From the NCBI GenBank assembly GCA_029204225.1, contig CM055105.1:13783721-13847720 (forward strand): DNA of 64,000 nt, written 5' to 3'. This stretch comes from Diphasiastrum complanatum. Lineage: Eukaryota > Streptophyta > Lycopodiopsida > Lycopodiales > Lycopodiaceae. Position numbers and translations under genes: made by a program. Position 1 is the stretch's first letter. Every line of letters begins with the position of its first letter. Of the stretch, positions 1 through 11,098 are shown one piece after another. A model generated the notes under the pieces. The model had not been told where the DNA came from, ran no database searches, and saw nothing but the letters and a program-made list of their open reading frames with translations.

Positions 1-740
1 AGAACTTGTGTTTCAAACCAAATGTCTTAAAAAATAGTTTTATTCAAGTTTTAATTACCCTAAAATTTATATGAAATTTTAGATGCACACAGCAGATCGT
101 GGAGCTTTGATAGCTCAATACGCATTGAACTCACCCAGGCAGCAATCTCCATTAATAGACGGATTATTCCCTCCTGTAATCATCGAGTAACTTCAGCCCA
201 TAAATTGACCCAGAGGAGCCCAGAATACTTACCAGGGCCTTTTTCTCTATATTAAGTCATGTTTTTGTTAGCATGATGTAAACGATTAGCATTAGCATTC
301 CCCCAGCACCTTACCCGCAAATTTACTTGAGAACAATAAATCTCCTGTGAGACAATAAAATAGCTACAACAAAGTATAACAGGGCTGATAAGCATGGGCA
401 AAACAGTTACAATCATTAAAAGGGTGTTTCTCAAAAAGAAGAATATTGCTATTCTCTAAGCTTAATGTGCCCACTGTGTGAATAAAACCCATGATTGAAT
501 CTGTGAAAGTGCAAGGATTACTAGTTCCATTTGAAACCTCAACGATCACAGAATAGAATGGCACACACCAAAATGACAGAACTAAGTTTTGGAAATTTAG
601 GGACTTGTTAAGTACAGTATATAAATATTTTACAAGCAGAGTTTAAAGAGTTAGATCCCATCACTAATTTAACTACATCAGCTAACAATAGACAGGAAGC
701 AACCACATAAGATGTACTTAATTTATTCATTTCTGAAATA
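1..740. other. Unassigned AT-rich sequence
   Basis: No transposon hallmark or recognisable protein is visible here apart from one weak exon candidate on the minus strand (60-173). Short minus-strand frames at 252-564 have no known motif. The segment ends in a short TA tract (about 737-751) where element A begins. Confidence 0.5.
60..173 (-). CDS. Possible terminal exon of an unidentified host gene
   Basis: On the minus strand an acceptor-like site (GATTACAG) is followed by an open frame beginning EGIIRLLMEIAAW and running 37 codons to a TAG at 60-62. A GTGAGT donor-like site right after AAW (minus strand near 134) gives an alternative in which this is an internal exon. The leucine-rich, amphipathic character suits a real exon, but I do not recognise the family. 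No upstream exon could be joined with confidence: a GTAAGT site near 230 has no clear coding frame before it. It could be chance. Confidence 0.2.
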   Translation of the reverse strand, partial: EGIIRLLMEIAAWVSSMRIELSKLHDLLCASKISYKF

Positions 741-769
741 TATATATATATCTAAGGAAGCGGGTGGCA

Positions 770-850
770 GACACGGACGCGCGTCCGCGTCCGCGTCCGC
801 GTCCGGACGCAGACGAGCCAGGGGGTGCGTCCACGTCCAGACGCGTCCGA
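770..850. repeat. Left subterminal repeat block of element A
   Basis: Tandem CGCGTCC units (four in a row near 779-806) are followed by GGACGC and ACGCGTCC. These are overlapping palindromes of the GGACGCGTCC type. A matching block lies at the other end of the element (7,600-7,712). Subterminal arrays like this are the usual transposase-binding sites of hAT elements; that role is inferred here. Confidence 0.65.
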
Positions 851-1379
851 TTTTTTGTAAAAAAAAAAATTTTCAAAAATAAAAATAAAAATACAGGCAC
901 CTGCCTACACTGTCCCCCATCCCAAAAGCAAAATAAAAGCAATTTATGGCCCCTGGTTTTCCCCCAGAATTAATTATCAGAGGGTGTCTGGCACCCACCT
1001 GCCCCCTCCTGTTAAAAAATAGGAAAACGGTACCAAAAAAATTTGCAAAAAAATTTGCAACAGACCTAACCACTGGGCCATGCCTCTCATAACTGAGATA
1101 TTATTAAACAACCATGGCTAATGAGCAGTTCATAAATTATTACGAACCTTCATTGGAAACTAGGCTCCAAAAAAGCGGCAAAGAAAGATCTGAGAGTGGT
1201 TTCGAGTGAAGATGATGGTTTAGGGTTTAGGGTGCATCAATGACTATCTCAAAGAAGTGAATGCTCACCAAAGGATTGGGGAGAGGTGAACGCTCACCAG
1301 AAGAGTGACAAGCTCTCAGGAGCAGAAGTCTCTGGGGGAAATTAGGGCTCACCAGAAGAGTGACAAGCTATACACTACT

Positions 1380-1880
1380 GTGACTCTGTTGATGAGATCG
1401 GTTTCTTCCCGGATGAACTTCAACAACTTACTAATTAGTTATGGCACTACTTCAACACGCTACAATACGATGTCGAAATTTTGCGTACCAGCATGGGGGC
1501 TCCGAAACATCTCCCAGTTTTCAGGTCCCGACCGGACAAAGTGTCCCCGAAGCCCTGTTTAACGTCGAACTTCGGACGGACGTTGCGGGCTGACTGTCGG
1601 TCGTTTCCTCATCCTGTTTGTTCCCACAAATTCATATCGAGGTTGTCCATTGGCCGAAACAGACGGCACCTGAATCGGATCCCGTTTGAAGAAATGGGAC
1701 CGTCGGACGGAGAGTTGCAAAACTAGTCCATTTCGCTTGACGTGATTGCGCTTCTCTCCAGTGGAAGGGTAATTTTGACCGAACGATACCCGAATCGAGC
1801 CAGACTCAATCCCTTGGGTTCGTATCGAGATCACAAACCTGTGGACTATGTTCCCGGACCATTGATGCATTCTACACAGT
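1380..1880. repeat. Copy 1 of a dispersed/tandem repeat unit
   Basis: This unit begins near CGGATGAACTTCAACAACTT and includes the blocks AAAGTGTCCCCGAAGCCCTG, GGGACCGTCGGACGG and GAATCGAGCCAGACTC. It recurs at 3,640-3,988 and again immediately after at 3,989-4,365. Copies are diverged by many substitutions. Scattered frames inside are not coding-like. It may be a satellite-like internal repeat of element A or a separate element. Confidence 0.6.
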
Positions 1881-1950
1881 ACCATGGCCTATGCGATGAG
1901 ATAGATTTAGGGTTTAGGGTGGTACAACGTCACGTGGGCAACTAGTCGGA

Positions 1951-2194
1951 GCATGTCTGGTAGATGTCCGCCGACACAACGAACGGAAGCTAGAAGCAGA
2001 ATTTCACGAGAGCCAGCGAGAGATAATGGGCCGACTACCGGAGCTGCAGCTACGTGCCCTCACGGTCCTCGGACCTACTCCCCCCTGCCCGAGCTGGCGA
2101 GGGCGAGGAAACGCAACGGATTGGAATTAACTTCACCGCAGAACAACTGGCCATGGTCCAGGAAAGGGTCCCTCGTCGTCGGGCCAGCCAGTAG
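1951..2194 (+). pseudogene. Small charged transposon gene, family 2 version (degenerate)
   Basis: One frame reads DVRRHNERKLEAEF. A frame shifted by one base then reads RIGINFTAEQLAMVQERV and RRRASQ before a TAG at 2,192. These correspond in order to the two conserved blocks of the family 1 small protein (RRHNERHWKQEAD and QIGMNFTRRQLIMVRERA). No start codon in the proper frame is seen. The acidic C-terminal tail of the family 1 protein is cut off by the stop. Its orientation, convergent with the transposase at 7,448-4,953, is the same as in family 1. The function is unknown. Confidence 0.6.
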
Positions 2195-2264
2195 GTCTTC
2201 TGGTTCCTAGTAGTGAACAACACAGTTATGATGACCATCCACTCTTCTGGTGACCATTCACTCC

Positions 2265-3568
2265 CTGTAGTGAATGGCACAGTTCTGACGACCATTCACC
2301 ACTATTAGCAGCAATTTTGTTGCAGTTGTTTTCATCGCGCTAAGGAATCGGGGACGCGGACCACACAAACACCTCAAAACGCGCTAAAATGTTGGCCTTT
2401 TGTTCGCTTCAGGGTTTAGGGTTTCGGGAACAAACGACCAGAAGGAGGATACCAAGGATACTGTTGAGCAAGATTCTGATGATGACGAGGAGTACAAGCC
2501 TTCAATTAGCCAGGGAGAAAGTTCCAGCTCTTCCATAAGACTGAAGTGTGCCAAAAGTATTGAAGTTGCTTGGTATATGACAGGGACGGTGTGATTGAAA
2601 GCCAGTGCAAGCATGTTTTGCAATAAGAACACAGTTTGAAAGGAAATTTTATGGGCTTCAGTAGCCATTTCCTGAACTCAGACACCCAAGGAAGCAGCAT
2701 AGATCAGACAATTATCAATACCCTTTCATCTGGATGTTTGGCCAGGAAACTTTGTAAGAAAGCAATGGTCAAAAATGTCTTTCCACTGCATGGAGATGGT
2801 CGAAGTGGTTCTGACGCCAGTACGTGTTCCCGAATCTTGCCACATCACCAATTGCTCTGTTTTTGACTCCACGTGAAACGTTTTCGGTGAGCCGACAGAG
2901 ACAGCAACCAATGGTTTTTGATCCACTGATCAAAAACCAATGGGTGTTGTCTCTGAAGGCTCACCAAAAAACGTTTGACGTGGAGTCGAAAACGGAGCAA
3001 TTAATGGCGTGGTAAAATCCGGGAATACGTAAGGGCGACGCAACCACTCCTTTCGTCTGCATGCACTGGAAAGACATTGTTGACGATTGCTTTCTTGCAA
3101 GGCTTCCTGGCCAAATGTCCAGAATTCATAAAACAGTATAAAGCCAACACAACTGCCTTTCGAACTCTGTATTGATTGCAAAATCTGCTCTGATTGACTT
3201 TCATTTAGACCGTCCCCGTTGGTAACCAAACAGCTTCAGTGTCTATCGCACTCGCCAGTTATGGAAGAGATCGAACTTTCTTCCTGATTAGCTGAAGGCT
3301 TGTACTCTTCATCATCAGAAGAGTGTTGCTCAACAGTATATTTGATGTCCTCCTTTTCGCCGTTTGTTTGCTAGCCGTTGGCCTTAAGGCATATGATAGG
3401 TCCACACTTTTGCGCGTTTTGATGGGCTTGTGTGGTGTGCGTCCTCAATTCCATGGCTTGATGAAAACAACTGTGGAAAAACTATTGTTCACAATTTTGA
3501 GATCCAGACGTTAATGGACACCAGAAGAGTGAATGGTCAACAGAACTATGCCATTCACTACAGGGGAC
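2265..3568. repeat. Large fold-back (inverted repeat, arms about 0.65 kb)
   Basis: The sequence folds about a centre near 2,929. Pairs seen are CACGTGAAACGTTTTCGG (2,869-2,886) with its counterpart near 2,960-2,985, TGTTTGGCCAGGAA (2,735) with 3,105-3,118, ACTGTTGAGCAA (2,460) with 3,329-3,341, and the CCCTGTAGTGAATGGCA block (2,264) with 3,550-3,567. The arms are diverged but collinear over most of their length. Both arms carry the remains of one reading frame rich in Asp, Glu and Ser (QKEDTKDTVEQDSDDDEEY in the left arm). The RNA of this region would be a long hairpin. Confidence 0.7.
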
Positions 3569-3639
3569 CACATGACCGACCATCATGCAAGAGGTATAGC
3601 TACCTCCGTCAGCACAGGCCTACACAGTACTTTGTCTTA

Positions 3640-4365
3640 TATGCTGTGATCGGTTTCCCCCCGGATGAACTTCAACAGCCTAATAATTACTTATGCAAAA
3701 CTGTTTCATTCACTACAGGTCGTCCGTCCGTTCGTCGTCCTGTCTGCTCCTACAGGTTCTTGGCGAGGTCGTTGGTTGGCCGAAACGGATAGCACCCGAA
3801 ACGAAGCCAGTTTGGAGAAATTGGGCCGTCGGATAGAGACCTGCAAAACTGGTCCATTTCACATGACCTAATTGCGTTTCTGTCCCGTCGAACAACCATT
3901 TTGACTGAACGACACCCGAATCGAGCCAGGCTCGGTCCCTTGAGATCGTATCGGGATCACGAATCGTTGGACTATATTCCCGGACCATTCTGTCAATTCC
4001 GAATGTTTTCAAGTCCCATCCCGGCAAAGTGTCCCCGAAGCCCTGTTTTGACCCTAAACTTCGGAAGGACGTACTGGGCCTGCCGTCCGTCCGGTCTTCG
4101 TCCCGTCTGCTCCCAAGTTTCCTATCGAGGTTGTTTGCTAGCCGAAATGGACGACACCTGAAACGGATCCCGTTTGGAGAAATGGGACCGTCGGACGGAT
4201 AGCTGCAAAACTAGCCCATTTCGACTGACCTAATTGCGTTTCAAGCCCGTCAAACGACCATTTTGACCAGACGATGCCCGAATCGAGCCAGGCCCGGTCC
4301 CTTGGGTACGTACCCACTCCACGAACCAGTGGACTGTATTCCTGAACCATTAATACGTTCTACGC
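3640..4365. repeat. Copies 2 and 3 of the roughly 375-bp repeat, in tandem
   Basis: Two adjacent copies of the unit seen at 1,380-1,880: 3,640-3,988 and 3,989-4,365. Shared blocks include GGTTGGCCGAAACGGA, CCCGAATCGAGCCAGGC and TCCCGGACCATT. Each copy ends near a variant of ACCATTAATACGTTCTAC. This gives three copies in total around the fold-back. Confidence 0.65.
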
Positions 4366-4792
<427 letters not shown>

Positions 4793-4952
4793 TTGCACGG
4801 AGCAAACCATTTCTGACTAGCCATTCAAACTTCACAGAGCTAACCATTTGTAAGCAACCACGATAAATCAGCCATGACACAAATAGACTGTAAAAAAATA
4901 TATACATCTCATCTGATGCCACTGTACGTGATGCTAAAATGTGTATCAGTAT

Positions 4953-5561
4953 CTACAAGTTTGTGCTAAACAAATCATCCCTCTGCGTGCCAGATGCATC
5001 TGCAGGGGTGTCAAATACAAAGTCTGGCTGGGAGTCGGGAGGCATCTGGGACTCCTCTAAGTCTGGGCCAACGCCTGCCAAGAGACGACTAGAACAATCA
5101 TCAGGGCATCCCCTCTTGGCTGGCTTGCCTCTGGGTCTGCCGGAAGGAACCCTCTGTGGTACACTCCTGCCTGGGGGTCTCCCTCTGCTACGGGGGGGTC
5201 TCTGGGAGGAACTACCTGCCTGTGATGCTCTGAGTCGTCTCTGCTCTATCTGTCTCTGGGCAGCAGCCTCTGTCTCCCTCGCAAACTCTGACCAGCCATC
5301 ATCTGAAAGGGGGCGTGAAGCGGGAGTACTGGGTGGGGCACGTGGACCATCCCCTGCTAGGTCGACCGTCTCGTCTGAATCATATGTGGGCTGATCATCA
5401 AAGGAGGGCAATGGAACGTCAACAGGGAGGGTGGTGGTCTCATCGGCATCGGCATCATCCTCGGGATCACCCCGCAAAGCACGCCGAGCGGCATCGTCTG
5501 GATCAACCTCTGGCTCTGGCTCACGATCTGCCGCTGCAACCAGGCACTCATCGGGATTGAC
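4953..5561 (-). pseudogene. Element A transposase, C-terminal exon with AT-hooks
   Basis: An acceptor GCTTGTGCAG is followed by an open frame of about 200 codons beginning VNPDECLVAAADREPEPEVD and ending at a stop at 4,953. The exon is acidic in its first third (DDADADETTTLPVD) and basic in the middle. It has two AT-hook-like motifs, PRSRGRPPGRS and SGRPRGKPAK, about 110 residues before the end. The family 1 transposase tail also ends in two AT-hooks, although sequence identity between the tails is low. The tail probably contacts AT-rich DNA, perhaps the (TA)n target. The exon itself is intact, but the rest of the gene is not. Confidence 0.75.
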
Positions 5562-5667
5562 CTGCACAAGCCAATCATTCGTGAAAATAGCCGAAGCAAC
5601 CGTGAGGGCATTAAACTGAATGTCTTAAACCAATACGAAAGCAAAACGACAGAGCAACGAAATATAC

Positions 5668-5850
5668 CTGTAGCAGTAGGGTGCGTGCGCCTCCTGCCCT
5701 CATGCTCTGTGTGATGCGTCGAACCACTCTGGTGTTGGTGTTGCAATAAACCAGGTCATTGCATCGCTTCGTCGTCAGACGGTTCCGCCTGTTCGTGTGA
5801 ACAAGGCTGAACGCTGACCAGTTCCGCTCGCACACGCAAGCAGAACAGTC
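5668..5850 (-). pseudogene. Element A transposase, hAT dimerisation exon
   Basis: A 183-nt exon (61 codons) with an acceptor before DCSACVCERNWSAF and a donor CAG|GTATAT after it. It contains VCERNWSAF and HTNRRNRL, the signature of the C-terminal hAT dimerisation domain. The Glu of CERNW is the expected third catalytic residue. The equivalent family 1 exon (29,261-29,422 in copy G) is 54 codons with the same motifs. The exon is open throughout. Confidence 0.8.
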
Positions 5851-5937
5851 CTGATTTATTTGGCAACAACTCGAGTGAGTATCGACCTTGTAGAGAAAAT
5901 GCGCAAACTGGTTGGATGATGAGATCAGACAACATAC

Positions 5938-6395
5938 CTGTGAAAGGACTCAGAGCGCGAGCGTCCTCAATTCTGGCTGCCCGACACCGTAGCTCTCCCA
6001 CCATGATACAGGCAAGAGCCTGTTCTCTCGAATACGTGCAAGGTCCTCGCCGAACAACCCCAGAGAGTGCCTGCAGTTGAGCAACGATATGCTTGAGTAC
6101 ACTTGAGCCACCGCAGGGAAATTGAACGAATGACACGGTACGATAGATCAAGAGTTTACCTGTAACCGAGCCTCTGCACCTCGAGCCTACTGCGGAACCC
6201 AGTGTCGCTGCTGAGGAGGCGGATGTATGCAAACCAGTCCGCACGCAGCTCTGCATCGTCGTACTGCCTCTCGCTCTGAACCAGCGGATGCAGTATGTGG
6301 GCCACACTGTGAATGGGCCGGTGAAACTTATCCCATCGCCGCTGCCACAAGCGCCTGATAGGCTCCAACCTGTGGACCAAACCACGTGGAGGCAA
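5938..6395 (-). pseudogene. Element A transposase, middle exons
   Basis: The frame at 6,395-6,156 reads LWQRRWDKFHRPIHSVAHIL and then ADWFAYI. It aligns with WETRWNYFHRSIHSVAHML in family 1 exon 2. After a probable intron, the frame ending near 5,938 reads YSREQALACIMVGELRCRAA. The segment between this and the DUF659 region (6,396-6,600) is not transposase-like, so part of the core is missing or replaced. Confidence 0.6.
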
Positions 6396-6601
6396 CAGTT
6401 ACAGACCATCGTGTTGCGGCACCAAGACGAAACAAAGTGCGAAATGGAAGTAAGGATGGCGAGACGGAAAAAGGAATCGAAAACTACGCAAAACTATTGT
6501 ATCAACATCAAGCAGCAAATGACCAAGCAACTATTGAAGGAAGATTATACATGGACAATGCGCTGTGGTCCGACCTCCTCTATCGCTGCGCAAATGATGC
6601 C
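6396..6601 (+). other. Foreign segment inside the element A transposase
   Basis: This interval lies where the second half of the hAT core should be. Read on the plus strand it has an open frame (GETEKGIENYAKLLYQHQAA, then NDQATIEGRLYMDNALW) with a normal amino-acid composition. I do not recognise it. It could be captured host or transposon coding sequence, or a chance frame. Confidence 0.3.
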
Positions 6602-7448
6602 CTAAATGTACTCGGCCGAATGCACTCTCCCTGCCTCGGAGGCATCGATGTTGCGCAAGAACATGGAACCGTAACAACTGGAAACAATCACGTTGATGAG
6701 TGGACGTTTGCGACGATCAGTCCACCCATCAGCCATGATGGAACAGCCGTATCTATCCCAAGCCTCATGCAGTGCGGCCACTCTCTCTCTGACTGATGCA
6801 ACCCGGTCATGGAGCAAAGGGCCTCGTAGTGCGTCGGCTATGGGTGGTGTGTAGCCGGGCCCGCAGACTGCAACTTTCAAGATAGCCTCTCGAAAGATGC
6901 AGGATGATGCCATGATAAAGGGGAGGTTCAGGTCATAGAACATCTGTGCTATGGTCCTGGTGGCCTCTCTATGCTGCCCCTCTCTGAAAGATCCCGGCAT
7001 GGACATCTGTCTGGTGCCTCGGGATGTAGATGGCGGAGGATGCGGATGGACGATGCGGATCTGGAGGTGGTGGCATAGGTGCAGGTGCGAAAGCGGAGGA
7101 TGTGGACGGGCCGTGCAGATCTGACGGTGATGGCAGAGGCGTAGGTGCAGCAGTGGAGGCGGTGGATCCATGGGGAGTACTGGCGGAGGCGGAGGCGGTG
7201 GCGGTGGCGGGTGCGGATGCAGCGGCGATGGCGGGTGCAGATGCGACGGTGAGGGCGGTGGGTGTACCAGTGGCAGGGGCGATGGCAGTGGGTCCACCTG
7301 TAGAAATAGAGTCCGCGGCATCTGTGAACAGCTCGTCGGGCTCAGCAGCTGGCTCAGAATATGTCTCGATAATGCGAGCCCTCTCTACAGCGGGGATGAC
7401 CATACAAATGCCGATCCCGTAGCGACCCCCCGTGAGTCGGACTCGCAA
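6602..7448 (-). pseudogene. Element A transposase, Pro/Ala-rich linker and DUF659 start
   Basis: From 7,448 the frame has VIPAVERARIIETYSEP and an Ala/Pro/Thr-rich linker. A frameshift near 7,025 moves to the frame with MPGSFREGQHREATRTIAQM, FYDLNLPF, DRYGCSIMADGWTDRRKRPL and INVIVSSCYGSMFLR, which is the DUF659 start with the first catalytic Asp (ADGWTD). It ends at RVHSAEYI, where family 1 reads RVISAEFMFDV. The BED zinc finger expected upstream is not recognisable, because a CT-rich and terminal sequence takes its place. Confidence 0.75.
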
Positions 7449-7599
7449 TCCCCCCAGATGTGCTCAAACCCGAGAGGCGTTCCCTGTGAACACACACTCT
7501 CTCTCTCTCTCTCTCCCTCTTCCGCCCTCTTTCTGCTCTCGGGTTCTGCGGACTGTCCGCAAGGCCCGCGTGCTTCTTTTTTTTTTTTTAAAAAAAACA

Positions 7600-7712
7600 C
7601 GTCTGCGTCCAGACGCTGGACGCGTCCAGCCCAAAAAAAAAAAAAATTAAAAAAAAAAGGACGCGTCCGACCTCGCGTCCGTCCGGGTCCGGGCGTCGGA
7701 CGCGGGCACTTC
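7600..7712. repeat. Right subterminal repeat block of element A
   Basis: CGTCTGCGTCCAGACGC, GGACGCGTCC (twice) and GGGTCCGGGCGTCGGACGC are separated by poly-A stretches. It matches the left block at 770-850. Confidence 0.65.
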
Positions 7713-7732
7713 AGCCCAGACCCTCATGGTTG

Positions 7733-7733
<1 letters not shown>

Positions 7734-7764
<31 letters not shown>
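7734..7764. repeat. (TA)n tract between elements A and B
   Basis: A TA microsatellite forms the only sequence between the right end of A and the CATAG-type end of B. The same arrangement recurs at every other family 1 junction in the window. Confidence 0.9.
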
Positions 7765-7769
<5 letters not shown>

Positions 7770-8428
7770 CACCCTCTGGTATCGCTGGTATGGTACCGCC
7801 GGTAACATATCAGTGGTACCGCCGGTACGGTACCGCCCTCAGACCTGCGGTACCAGGGCGGTACCATTTTTAATGTTTTTTTTTAAAATATTTTTAACAA
7901 TTTTTTTTTGCATATTAACTACCAAAAAAGGACAAAAAAAAAAGTAAAAAAAAGGGGTTCTGGGTGTAAAAAAAGAGGGTACAATACATAATGCAGGGGA
8001 CTGGTACAGTGGCACATGGGCACTGCGAGTGAGCAGACCGAGGGGCCAATGGGAGACCAACACAGGGGGGTAGCATCACATGGGGGCAAGTACAGAGGCA
8101 CATGGGCATTGTGGGTGAGCAGACCATGGGCCCAATGGGAGACCAACACAGGGGGGGAGCATCACATGGGGGCAGGTACAAAGGCACATGGATGGATGAT
8201 GGGGATCCACATGGCCGATCAGGCTGTGGGGATAAATAGGCACTCACAATGCCATTGTGGTCGGCATTTTCAGAGGCTGTGAGAGAGCTAGTGATAGACA
8301 GTGAGAGAGCAAGCGAGAGCCGGTGACAGGCTGTGAGAACAGGCTATGAGAGAGAGGCTGTTTGAGAGACAGGGTGCTGTGAGAGGGTGTTCAAGGACTA
8401 GGGTGTTGTGAGAAGAAGGTCGATCGAG

Positions 8429-9107
8429 ATGACAGAGCGCATACCATCGAAGGCCGAGGGCGAAGCCAGGAGGAAGCTTGAGGAAGATATCCGACGCACA
8501 ACCAGAGACATCGGAAGCAAGAGGCAGATATCCGAGAGATGCTGCGACAGACTCGCGACCAGGCAAAACCACCTTGATACTCCTTCAATAGTTCAGTGAA
8601 TTTCGCTAACTCCGATTCTCCAAGTGACTTTGAAACATGCACAAATCTGCAGGTGCAAGTTCAAATAGTTTAGTAGAATCTGGTAATATGATACCTTCTG
8701 TCTAATTCTTCATGGCTATTGAGTGGCCTAGAACGACTACTTCCTTGTCCTTACAACATCCAAACGGTGCATGGACTGTGAAATTATCGCTAATTTTGTG
8801 AAAAAATTGTAACCCTTGTCCGATCTTTTCCACAAACTAACTACAAAATTCGTGGCAGAGAAATCCGGAACCGGAGCCACCCGCCCCCGCTGTGGAGCCG
8901 GAACCGGAGCCACCCGTCCCCGCTGTCGAGCTGGATCTAGATGAGCAGATCGGAATGAATTTCACACGACGGCAGCTCATCATGGTCAGGGAAAGGGCGG
9001 CCAGACGTCGGGCTAACCAGGAGGCAGCTCGGGCTAACCGGGAGGCAGCGCAAGAGCGACAAAACAATGCACTAGACGAGGGCGAGGAGTCGGTGGAGGA
9101 TCAGTGA
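8429..9107 (+). pseudogene. Small charged gene, copy B (frameshifted and interrupted)
   Basis: The first part starts ATG at 8,429 (MTERIPSKAEGEARRKLEED). A one-base change then shifts the frame at DIRR. After the foreign insert (8,559-8,856) the second part reads VELDLDEQIGMNFTRRQL and ends DEGEESVEDQ at 9,107. The protein family is unknown; see the entry for copy G. Confidence 0.75.
8559..8856 (-). mobile_element. Ty3/gypsy-derived fragment inside the copy B small gene
   Basis: About 300 bp absent from the other copies. On the minus strand it reads GESELAKFTELLKEYQGGFAW, which resembles the segment just upstream of the reverse transcriptase in gypsy polyproteins. The remainder is degenerate. 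No clear target duplication is seen. Confidence 0.45.
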
Positions 9108-9633
9108 GGGATGTTTAGAATAGATAAGGTCCAGCCGTATGTGGCAGACTGTTGCTATGTAGTTTTCGGCAGTTTATGGTACAACAAATAACTAGATGGC
9201 TGCTTAAAAAATGACAGTATATGTGATGTTATCTTGATACAACGGTTGAATATATGCATAGTTGTTTTTTGTGCAACGCGAGCCTGGTCATGTAAGATGC
9301 AATCTCTATAATTTTTTTAAATGCAGATGTATTACATGTATTTATCAAATGTCTTTTGGGGTGTAGGGGTGATTGTTGTGCTCATGATGTAGGTGCATAT
9401 ATGTGAAGCTAGCATTCACTTCAAACGAAATTAAATGAAAATAGGATTCACACACGCACATAGAATTCGACATAAAATTAAAAATACAGCATCACATGTA
9501 CAGAGCGACATACGCACAATGTGCAGCAAATAATGTAGGCCAAACACTGTATATAATGTTAAAAATCATCTGAGTACAATGGTAGACCGTCTGCTAGAGA
9601 CAAACTACTGAAACTAAAACAACAGAGCCACAA

Positions 9634-10746
9634 TCAATGCTCTGGCTCTGACTCAGACGAATGCTCTGGAGACAACTCACGGCCCCGAGCTGACTCTCGC
9701 AGCCAATATCTCTGCCTGTCTGGAACTGGCATGGGTTGTGTATCCGAGGGGGCCGACTCGTCATCCTCATCCTCCCAATCAGCTTCCGCATCAGCCCCCA
9801 AGCAGGCCAAACCAACAACACCTGCTCCAACTGGCTGTGATACTGCACCTCTACCTGTACCTGGAGCCCTGCGTGGTCGTCCTCTCCTCCCTGGCAGTTT
9901 CTGTGCCTTTCCTTTCTTGTTTGGTGCACCCTTGGGCCTTCCTGGTCTCTTGCGGACAAGAGGAGTTGTCAATGCCTCGTCACCCCCATGCAAATCACCT
10001 GGCTGGCTAGGTTGGGCCCAAGCTGAGGCCAGCTGGGATAGGGAAGCAAAAGGGGGAACTCCCTGTGCACTTGAGCGAGGAGGATGAGCTCGTGGAGTGT
10101 GTGCCCGTGGGGCTGCTGCAGGTGGAGGAACTGGTTGTGCAGGAGGCGAGTACAGTGGCGATATGTACTGAAAGGGGCGCTGTGGTGGCCGGTACTGGTA
10201 CATCCTGGGTGCTGCCACTGGAGGAGCCACTGTGGATGTGGGCGCTACAAGAGAAAACCTGGGCACAGATGGTGGCTTGCCATGGAGACCTGGTGCTGCA
10301 GAAGTGGACAGCGATGGAGGGGCTGCAGGCCTAAATGGCGTCGGTGGCACTGGAGGAGCTGTGCGACGCACATACACCCTCTGAGGAGCTGGAGAAACTG
10401 TAGGCACCTCATGCGGCTGCTCTGGCTGGGACTCTGTGTATGGCATACTGGCAAGAGATGATGGGGGCGCCCTGAAACTCGGCATCTCCTGGGCCTCTGA
10501 ATCCAATGTGGCAACCAAGTCGTCCAGCTGGGCATCCGAATACAAATGCTCTGGGCTCTGGGACTCATCCTGTGCACCAACCTCTAAATCATCCTGTGCA
10601 CCAACCTCTGAATCATCTTGTGCACCAACCCCTGAATCAACCCAAGCCTCATCCCGTGCCTCATCATGTGCACCCTGTAGACCCTGCATGGCCTCCCAAT
10701 CTGTGCAATCAAAGTCATCTGGTGCCTCCTCTGGTGTGCTGTCATA
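9634..10746 (-). pseudogene. Element B transposase, C-terminal exon 4 (5' part deleted)
   Basis: An open frame of 351 codons from MQGLQGAHDEARDEAWVD to SESEPEH, ending at 9,634. It has an acidic Gln/Asp-rich stretch, then Pro-rich sequence, then two AT-hooks (VRKRPGRPKGAPNKKG and PGRRGRPRRAPG), then an acidic tail. About 490 bp of exon 4 that copy D keeps (upstream of the CACCAGAGG junction near 10,746) is deleted here, so the frame is cut off from exon 3. Confidence 0.8.
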
Positions 10747-10846
10747 GTAACGTTTAAAATTTGCATGTCAGAGAGACAACTTTATGAAGAAATGAAACCA
10801 ACGTACTAGGAGTCAACCAACATGCTATGGGAGAGTAGCTAATCAC

Positions 10847-11008
10847 CTGCAATGCGCTCGTAATAGTCAGAAGTCTCCTAGCGAGACGTGCGTTAGTGCT
10901 ACAGAACACCAACCGCTCCAACTGAATCACTGACAGCCGGTTCCTTCTCCTCGTGTGAATGGGTGCCCATGTGCCCCAATTACGCTCACACACGGAGGCA
11001 GCGCAGTC
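10847..11008 (-). pseudogene. Element B transposase exon 3 (hAT dimerisation)
   Basis: A 54-codon exon beginning DCAASVCERNWGTWAPIHTR, with acceptor ACCACAG and donor CAG|GTGATT. It carries the Glu of CERNW. It is open throughout and the same length as in copies G and H. Confidence 0.8.
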
Positions 11009-11098
11009 CTGTGGTACGTGCAATGAAATGGTTCAGCACACGTGCACGGGTGGAACGTCAACGAAACACAGCAAGGGAGGATGAGATGAGATGCATAC

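Noticed and set aside
252-564. Two minus-strand frames near the left edge as genes
   Set aside because: No motif, AT-rich, and no splice-site support.
7919-8247. Cys/Pro-rich frames (repeated CPHVMLPP) in the 3' end of family 1 elements, also near 13,085-13,410, 26,121-26,330, 32,118-32,399 and 32,778-33,219
   Set aside because: They come from an untranslated tandem ACATGGGCACTGTGGGTGAGCAG-type repeat between the terminus and the small gene. Frames are not kept between copies.
9731-10747. Ser/Pro-rich and Trp/Cys-rich frames antisense to transposase exon 4 (also at 15,173-16,304, 30,402-30,966 and 34,643-35,430)
   Set aside because: Reverse complements of the low-complexity Pro-rich and acidic tail. 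The sense frame has AT-hooks and is conserved across copies.
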